Under the pieces are notes generated by a model. It had not been told where the DNA came from, ran no database searches, and saw only the letters and a list, made by a program, of their open reading frames with translations. A stretch of DNA of 64,000 bases from assembly GCA_035771175.1 (NCBI GenBank), contig CM069598.1, forward strand, positions 6,727,413-6,791,412. The letters run 5' to 3'. The stretch's first letter is position 1. Each line of letters begins with the position of its first letter. Origin of the DNA: Paratinospora sagittata (Eukaryota > Streptophyta > Magnoliopsida > Ranunculales > Menispermaceae). Position numbers and translations under genes: made by a program. This document shows, in pieces, positions 56,735 to 64,000 of this stretch.

Positions 56735-59700
56735 TCAAGCACACAGTAATAAGCATAAAATACTAGATTTTACCATTTCTTGGGCTCCAGATGCCTGCTT
56801 GCTGTGCCTAGAATCTGAAGGTGTTGATCTCTGAGATGGGTGAGATAATCGTCGAAGAAACTCTAGTATGTGATTGTAGATGCTGTGTATCATAAAACAT
56901 GAGAATGATGTCAATCAAGCTTGGTATTAGAAATTATTTAAGTAAATAGACTGGCAAAATTTGTATACAATTCCATTTAAAAACTTTACTAATTTAAAAG
57001 TGAATTAAGAAGGGAGAAGGTTTTCCATTAGAAATATTGAACACAGGCCAAAACCGCCTGGACATGCCAGTTCAAAGATAAAAGTTAGATTGAGTGAGTG
57101 AGTCATTTGTTTGTATGGATTTAATTAAACCTTCATACAGTACTAGGAGAATATGAAAACCAAATATTTGAGGGTGCATAGAATTGCCATAGAAGTTGGT
57201 GATTGTAGAAGCACCTCTAGAATCCTACTTGAAGTATTCTATTGGCAGTAGAACTATTGGCAGGACAAATAGTGGAATCATTACTTCATGCTCCATTACA
57301 ATCACATTATTGCTAAATATGCATTGTACATTTTAAGCTCAAACTTCCATGCTATACAACAACACAAAGAGAGATATCCACACTAAGGAAAAAAGTCTCC
57401 GATTTTTTGTTGTATGAGGCCTTTGTTCATGACTGCAGCAGTTTGGAATTCTATGAGAAGGGCCCAAGATGCCTACTCTCAATGATTGAGTGGCTTTCAG
57501 GGTGGTTTAGAATGGCAGATTTTTAAAAAATATGTAAGATACACAGTTTTTGATGATTTTTTTATTTCCTTAAAATAATCTGTGCAACTAAATTTTATCT
57601 TGTTTCTATGTTGTATTCCATCCTCCAAAAAAGGCAAGGATTGAGGTAAATGGTCGCCACAAAATAATAATAAAAAAAGCAAAGTACCAACTAATTATAA
57701 TTATTATTATAATAATAATTATAATAAAAAAAATTTAGGTAGCTACCTATAGTAAGTTACTTTTTGGGCATCTCTACTTAATTCTTTCAATAATTTACTC
57801 AATAATCCTATCTTAAGAAATATATTGAAGAACGTATCAAGATAAAGTGATCAGCTTCCATCGTTAGCGATCCTCATAAATGACTTTGGTCTAAGAAACT
57901 AAAACCAGATAGCTTAATGAAAGAAAGATGAATATATATGAGTTCCAGAACAGACGGAAAAGTAAACAGGGTGTGTAAAACCTGAGGCGGTGTCTATTGC
58001 AAGCTGTGAAGAAGGCGATAAAACCATTTATAATGCTTCGAACAGCACGGAAAACCTGTAAAAATCAGAAATTTCAGAGAAAAGTATATAGAAATTGGGA
58101 AGAAGAAAGGGAAAAAAAAAAGAGGGGGGGACATGGTCCCTGCAATCTCAGGAGAGCATATCTACACCAAGCTATTACTGACCTGAGAGAATAGGTCATT
58201 CCAAAGTGACCGCCATATGGAAACCTGATACGTGCTCACTGTTGTCTCTGAAGCTGATGCTAGCTGGAAAAGGGTACTCGCTGACAACCAAATATCTCCA
58301 AGCAAATCAAACATGCAAGAGAAAGCAGAAGCTACTAATCTTGCCAATGTGAGAACCACACGGACAGGAGTATATAATATTTCCCAGAGAGTCCAGAATA
58401 TGGGACATATAATTGATGATGCTGCAGAAGAACATAAAAAAAAGGAAAGCACACAGTTAGGACAAGATTTGATGGAAATTATACAAACAGAAAAAAAGGG
58501 TAAACATCAGTTCTTATGCAGAATTGTGACATAAGTTGGGTACACACCAATGCTCCAAATAACAGAAAGGATGAACCACAGTGGTGAGAGTAAAACCTCT
58601 CCTATGTCCATGACAAAGCTACATGAAGACTCGGTTACCATCCAAACAACAGAACACAAGTTTTCAACCATTTGTAAGCATAAATTCCAGAAAGGAAGGA
58701 GGAAACTCAAAAGATCCATAAGGGGCCCTGCCATAGGCTGTGTAACAACTGAAGTGAATGACTTGATAGCACGTGTAATCATTAAAAAACAATTTACAGC
58801 TTTCTGAAAATTATGCAGAAATAACATTGTTCCCAGGTACTTGATCCTTGATATCATCTCCCAGGTTTCTATCCAGTCAAAAAGTGGCCCACACAGACGT
58901 GATGCAGTTGCCTTCAGAACTGGGACATTCTTGTATAAATCATAAAATCCAATAAGAACGGTGACAACTGAAATCAGCACATATAAAGCTCTTACTAGAG
59001 GACACATCCATGGGCGATAAAGATGGCGAACTACTGGATATGACTGAACAAAGATAACCCAAGATGGAAGCCCAGACTCCAGTAATGTAAGTAATCTCAG
59101 ATCAGACATAATTATTTCCTTTAACTTGAAGGGGAGGTCACGATCATTGAACCTAGTCAAAATCAAAACATCTCTATATTGGGTAGACTCAACTGTATCT
59201 TCATTATCACCGACATTGGCTGAAATTGCAGCATCCACGTTTGTTGGTGAGCTAATTATTTCACTGTTCACCTCCTCAACAAATTCACTAGAATCAATTC
59301 TGGAACTGACTGATCTCGCGATTTTTCTTCTCTTATAGGGTCCAGTGGAGGGAGGCGGAGTGTGTAGCATACACATTTCATATTCCACAGTTGCAGGAAA
59401 AATGCTAAAATTTCCACCAAGACCACTCGTACATTTGTGTCCAATACACTTATCATCAATAACTGGATCATCTCCATCAACAGTACGATTGCTTGTAGGG
59501 AAGCTTTCTTGAGCATCATAGAACACCTCCCCTGGGAAATTCAAGTAACCTCAGTTACTAAAAAACCTGTAATAAAGAAGAAAAAAAAGATATGCACTTA
59601 TGGCAACTACAACTACTATAACAAAGCCTCATACTTATATGTCTGAGCTATTAATGACAAGAAATATGCTAATTCTTAGAAACCACTAGACCTAAAAGCC

Positions 59701-61868
59701 ATAACAGGTAGGTGGAGCCCAACAATGTATATTAGGCTATCAATAATACTCCCACTCACACACATGCCTCATACTACAATGGAGGGAAAGAAGAGAGATA
59801 AAACAATAGATAAATACCAAACATGTACATGAAGAATATGCAAATGTCAACAAAGAGACACTTGAACCCACAACCTCTCGCAAAACCAGAACTTTGTTAA
59901 CATGTTATAAACTAGTGGACCTAAAAGCCGTAGCTAGTATGTGGGGGCCAATAATGTATATCAGGCTATACTAATACTAATGGCAAACTTGAATATATTA
60001 AAAGAAAGCTCTGTAACCCTAAGCTGTTGCAACGATATCATTAGAGGTTTGAGTGCATCAGGGCAAATACTCTATTTTCTATGGGAGCTACACAATAGCA
60101 CATCCTAACCAAGAGAATTCATAAAACTAGACAAATAGATCAGCAAATGGGGTTAATTTGCTCCGACTACTTCATGTATGTATTTTTTACTTCAACAAGC
60201 AATCATGAAGGTATTTTGGCAGAATGTATGTACCTGAGGGCCCAACACCTGCTGATATATATTGTGCATAAAGAAATAAATCACTAGTCTAGCATCTATC
60301 ATCATCCAACAGCACTGTTTTGTACTCTTCCTCTAATTAAACCTAGGAGGAACTACAACCCAGAAGTTTACCTATGATGGAATCAAGAGACTCTCGCAAA
60401 GAAAGCATCTCATTATGCGTCCCCGAAAACCACAAAGGCATGCAATTCAAAGCCTGTTGTATACTGTCAAATTCCCATCTTTTCATAGATTTGGACTCTA
60501 TGGCCAATGATGTGTCCGTCTGCCAAAAGCAAAATAGAATTATCAAACACAAGACAGATTGGACAAATAGTGGAAACAACAGATGCTGCATGAACCACCG
60601 AATACCTGAAGCTCATTCAGATAGTTGATGCCACGGACATCAGTCCATACAACTTCAAATACGATGAAACCATACAAGGTATGGTGCAACTCACTAGTTA
60701 ACAGAACAGAGTCCCTGAGTTTCTTAACGGGTAGAAAATCTCTCCTTTGAGATGATGATGCTGCAGCATTGACCAAATCAAACCATCTCTTAAATTTATT
60801 TGTTTGAATAGCATTAGTGCTTGTAGCACCCTCAAAATCAAGCTTCCTTCCACCATCTTTTCTTCTTCGTCGTGCTCTGGTGTTTGCGAAAGGGGACAAC
60901 CTGGACTGCAGAGGAAAACAATTAATTATCATCTCAGAAAAGCAGTAGGATTTGCTGCAAAAAAATTGAGTATTTTGAGATACGAATCAATTTCCTTTAA
61001 AAGAGAAGTGAGTTTTTGAAACCTTGGTAACCATCAATTGCCACAGGTGTGCAGCTCGGGAATCGAGGTCGTTCAGCCATGGCCGGTTGTCCACCAATAT
61101 AAAGAACTCATTACTTTCCTCGGCGAAGAAAAGGCTGAGATGCGAACGATAAGATTGTAAATCCCTGTAGATTCAAATAAGAAAAGACACAGATTTGATT
61201 AGTCAAGATGGAGGCATTGCTCAATGTTCTCAATTGAAATGAGCCAGAGAAGTAAATAAATAAGCAAAATGCATAGAAAAAGGAGAAAAGAAACTGGGAG
61301 CAAGAAATAACTCGAACACAGTATGGTTCAGATCAGACTAAAGATAATTTTCAGAACCCAAAGCAATCACATTTAACCAAATCCAGAAGAAGCAATATTG
61401 AGATCTTCATAAAGACAAATCAAACTTAATGCATGAATTTGCAAGAACAAAAATGAGATTAGGTCTAATAATTTTATTTTTTATTTTTTATTTTATTTTT
61501 TTGTTTCAAAAGTTTTGCCTAAACTCAAATAAAATGGGTTCTTCAATGAAAAATACCCATAACTCATGCAATTAAGAAACAAATACCTCTGTTTTCAGCT
61601 TCCAATTATACCTATCTGCCAACCTATATTTCTACATTTATATAGCATTACAGAATCTAATCTAAACATTAAAAAGCATGAAATAATCGAAGTGAAAGAA
61701 AAAGAGGGAGCCTGGGAGAGCTCTTAAGTCATAATTAATTAACAAATCCAGCAATAAGAACACAACAACAACAAATAAGAAGAAGAAGAAGAAGAGGCTG
61801 AAATAAAATTACCCAATTTGCAAACTTGTAAGAGGGAAGATACATTTGCTGTTTTCAGCCGCGCCCAT
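56735..61868 (-). CDS. Multi-pass membrane protein of unknown function
   Basis: Eight exons join in frame: 61868-61813, 61164-61023, 60905-60606, 60519-60372, 59531-58548, 58421-58183, 58055-57982 and 56882 to either 56735 (in-frame TGA, 696 residues) or 56774 (a good donor, ATG|GTAAAA, implying a further exon). The start is MGAAENSKCIFPLTSLQIGD. The N-terminal half is soluble, with a conserved FFILVDNRPWLNDLDSRAAH block and a basic RARRRRK patch. The C-terminal half is strongly hydrophobic, with several membrane spans: LVRALYVLISVVTVLIGF, LMDLLSFLLPFWNLCLQMV, PLWFILSVIWSIASS and the FWTLWEILYTPVRVVL region. Similar plant proteins are annotated only as uncharacterised transmembrane proteins, as I recall. 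No enzyme motif was seen and no function is assigned. Confidence 0.82.
59681..59980 (-). repeat. Intronic repeat with two direct 70-bp units
   Basis: Units at about 59681-59751 and 59910-59980 share GACCTAAAAGCC, GTGG-GCC-AATAATGTATAT and AGGCTAT, and differ at scattered sites. Between them, on the minus strand, lies GCGAGAGGTTGTGGGTTCAA, a B-box-like word. The block sits inside intron 4 of the membrane-protein gene and looks like a tandemly inserted or partly duplicated retroelement relic. Confidence 0.45.
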
Positions 61869-62840
61869 CACGATTGAAACCACAAAAACCCGAAATCGCT
61901 GCACAAACCCATCATAATAAGACCATTAGAAAGTAGAAACCACCAGAATTCCAAAACAAAACAAAAAAAGGGGGAGGCGTCGAAAAACCTGGAAAGTGGT
62001 CAAAAGAGTTCCATGAAAGCAGAACCGAACAAGGAAAACGACAGACCCGCGATAAGCAACACCAAAAGCAAAAGGAATCACCGCCGAACTTCATAACCAA
62101 CTACAGACACGTTGGCGGACGGCAGCGATCCCCGGAACGTAAATCAACGGTGAGAAGGAGATACGAATACGATCGTCACGCCCATCGAAGTAACAAACAA
62201 CAATAAAGCCAGAAATTCAATTCAATTCATTTCAAAAGCAGCAGCAGAAGTAATAAAGAGAGCAGCTCATTGAAGAAAGCTTCTGTACAACAAAGGGTTT
62301 CGTTTCGTTTCGCTTCGCTTCGCCGAGCCGAGATACCTCTCGTCAGGAACACGTCGCAGCAAACTTCATTAAAAATAAATAAAAAATGAAAACAAAAGCA
62401 TTTATTATTATTATTTACAGCGTCTTCTTGTCTCTTATCTTTCTTTCACGCCCGTTCGCTCGCTCCCTCGGTCGCTCTTGAGAACCAGAGAGAGAGAGAG
62501 AGAGAAAGGGGCAAAAGAGTAATTTCGGTGGATGACAGAAGAAACGTAATTTATGGTTGACAATGGGATTATAGGGCTCTGGTGCTTCCCGCCGACATCG
62601 ACTCTGTCTTCGCAGGTCTTCCTTTAACTCCCCCAACTCCAACAAAAGAGAAAGTTTCGCAGAGAGAGAGAGAGAGAGAGGGTAAGAGAGAGAGAGAGAG
62701 AGAGAGAACTCTCTCTCTATCCAAAACCAACTACGTCGACGTGGACGCGGTAGCATCGTTGAAAAGGAAGCTTTGATCTGACGGTTCACCAAGTGTTGTA
62801 GAAACAATAAGTGGGTGACTCCGTGGCTCTTTTTCCGCGT
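61869..62840. other. Promoter and leader of the membrane-protein gene
   Basis: Relatively GC-rich, with TTTCG/CTTCG pentamers at about 62297-62325 and GA/AG tracts at 62486-62507 and 62660-62710. In the transcript sense these are CT-rich, as in many plant core promoters and leaders. No TATA box is obvious. The Pfam-less open frames over the GA tracts are not called. Confidence 0.5.
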
Positions 62841-63256
62841 TTCGAGCACTCGCTCACTCAGTTATCATTGGAAAGAAAGGCCGTGCCTGTGAGGTTGGGA
62901 ATTTTGGACGTATTCGCGCGGTTGAGACGTGGCCAGCGGGACCACACCCGTTGCCCTTGTAAGAGGGAGGAAGGATAAGCAAGGAAGGCTACAGGAGGAA
63001 ACAATGGTAGATGTTCATCCGTGAACCACCAGGACGGGATAGGGTAATGTCTAGAGCCCGTAACCATAATTTATAAAAATTTGACTGAGTTCAAATCTTA
63101 TGGTTACGTGGAATAGTTATTATATAGACGCTATTATTTTTAGAGTGATATTATATTGACATATAAAATATATATTAATTTTATATATTATTAAATTAAT
63201 ATATAATAATAATAATATATATAAGGTTTTTTATTGTATACAATGTCTTTTATTCA
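62841..63256. other. Intergenic DNA, nothing recognised
   Basis: Moderate-GC sequence to about 63060, then AT-rich DNA. No gene or repeat terminus was recognised. Confidence 0.4.
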
Positions 63257-63463
63257 GGGTGATGAGTACTCTGTACATCAGTGATCACTCGAATTGTAAA
63301 ATTAATCTATATGAGATTTAAGGTTCAAATATAGAAAAATAGTATAAATAAATAATTTTTGAATACTGTTAAGTAAATTATATATTGAAATAAGATAATA
63401 TTATAATTTTATAATAATTAAAATATATGCAAGCGAAAAGTATGCAAGCGATACTCGTCACCT
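63257..63463. mobile_element. Small MITE-like element
   Basis: The left end GGGTGATGAGTACTCTG and the right end (reverse complement AAGGTGACGAGTATCGC) share the inverted word GGTGAYGAGTA around an AT-rich core. No target-site duplication was confirmed. Confidence 0.35.
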
Positions 63464-64000
63464 TAATTAAAAATACTGTGTACACCTTAAGGGTACTGTA
63501 TGCAAGCGAAAAGTATCTCTTTTTTATTAAAACTTAGCCGGCAGTATGCCCCAGGTTACCAGTAAAATAAAAATTAAATATTATGCGTAGAGAGGATGGG
63601 GAAGCACATGGAAAAGTGACGCAAATAGCATTAATAGGAGAGAAGGTGGGTGTGAGTGCGTGCAAGCTAAGAACAAACACACAGCCACCACGCCACATGC
63701 ATGAAGTCGCAGAGATGCACTCCGTAACGCTCCTTCTACGCTATTATATCTTATTTTTTATTTATTGTTTTATTGTTTTATTTGTTTTTATTAATACGTA
63801 GGAGATCGACAGGCTTGAGGGGGGCCCGCCGGAGCGCATGATTGATGGAGCACTTTATGTCGGCCTCAGATCTTGGTTAAGCGATGTGACCCGATGGATC
63901 AGATCAGGTGTCCTCTGGTGCATTGGTGCGGATGTCTCCTTTTTTGCCACGTGGAGAACGAAAAGAAATAAAGGATGTTAAATTATTCTATGGTATATTC
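63464..64000. other. Intergenic DNA at the window end
   Basis: The word TGCAAGCGAAAAGTAT recurs at about 63429 and 63500, suggesting a partial duplication of the adjacent MITE-like end. No gene was recognised before the window ends. Confidence 0.35.

Noticed and set aside
62415..62849. 144-codon minus-strand open frame near the membrane-protein promoter
   Set aside because: It translates the GA/CT microsatellites (SLSLSLS runs) and shows no conserved motif.

Overview
The window is nuclear DNA from a eudicot plant. It has AT-rich intergenic sequence, short GT-AG introns, plant-specific gene families (ACC oxidase, fibrillin, FAR1-related, X8-tailed GH17) and plant transposon debris. No species can be named from the sequence alone.

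Layout. 1-1061 is the 3' part of a PHOX/CLMP1-type TPR gene (+), cut by the window edge. 7522-8985 is a complete four-exon ACC oxidase gene (-). 9152-21940 is a gene-poor stretch with MITE-like, SINE-like and simple repeats. 21941-22684 is a RING-finger gene (-) whose 5' side abuts a rearranged Copia cluster (about 22690-27748). That cluster holds a protease-integrase block on -, a reverse transcriptase-RNase H block plus LTR on +, a GC-rich CTGTTCACG array, a gag start, a captured phosphatase fragment, and a primer-binding site plus LTR on -.

Further right are a fibrillin gene (+, 30723-31945), an 11-exon P-loop NTPase gene of unknown function (-, 33804-38894), an ANTH clathrin adaptor (-, 39683-41689), a GH17/X8 beta-1,3-glucanase (-, 42646-44250), a FAR1-related gene (+, 46433-49750) ending in four duplicated 69-nt exons, a SUMO gene (+, 52033-53930) and a multi-pass membrane protein gene (-, 56735-61868).

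The genes are ordinary independent plant transcription units, not an operon or a single pathway. Two neighbourhoods match Arabidopsis gene order as I remember it: PHOX next to ACC oxidase, and GH17 near SUMO. The least ordinary structures are the FAR1-related tail exon array, the scrambled Copia cluster with its phosphatase fragment and GC-rich array, and several repeat families with two recognisable copies in the window. Exon boundaries were placed by hand from splice consensus, reading-frame continuity and family knowledge; no alignment or search was run.
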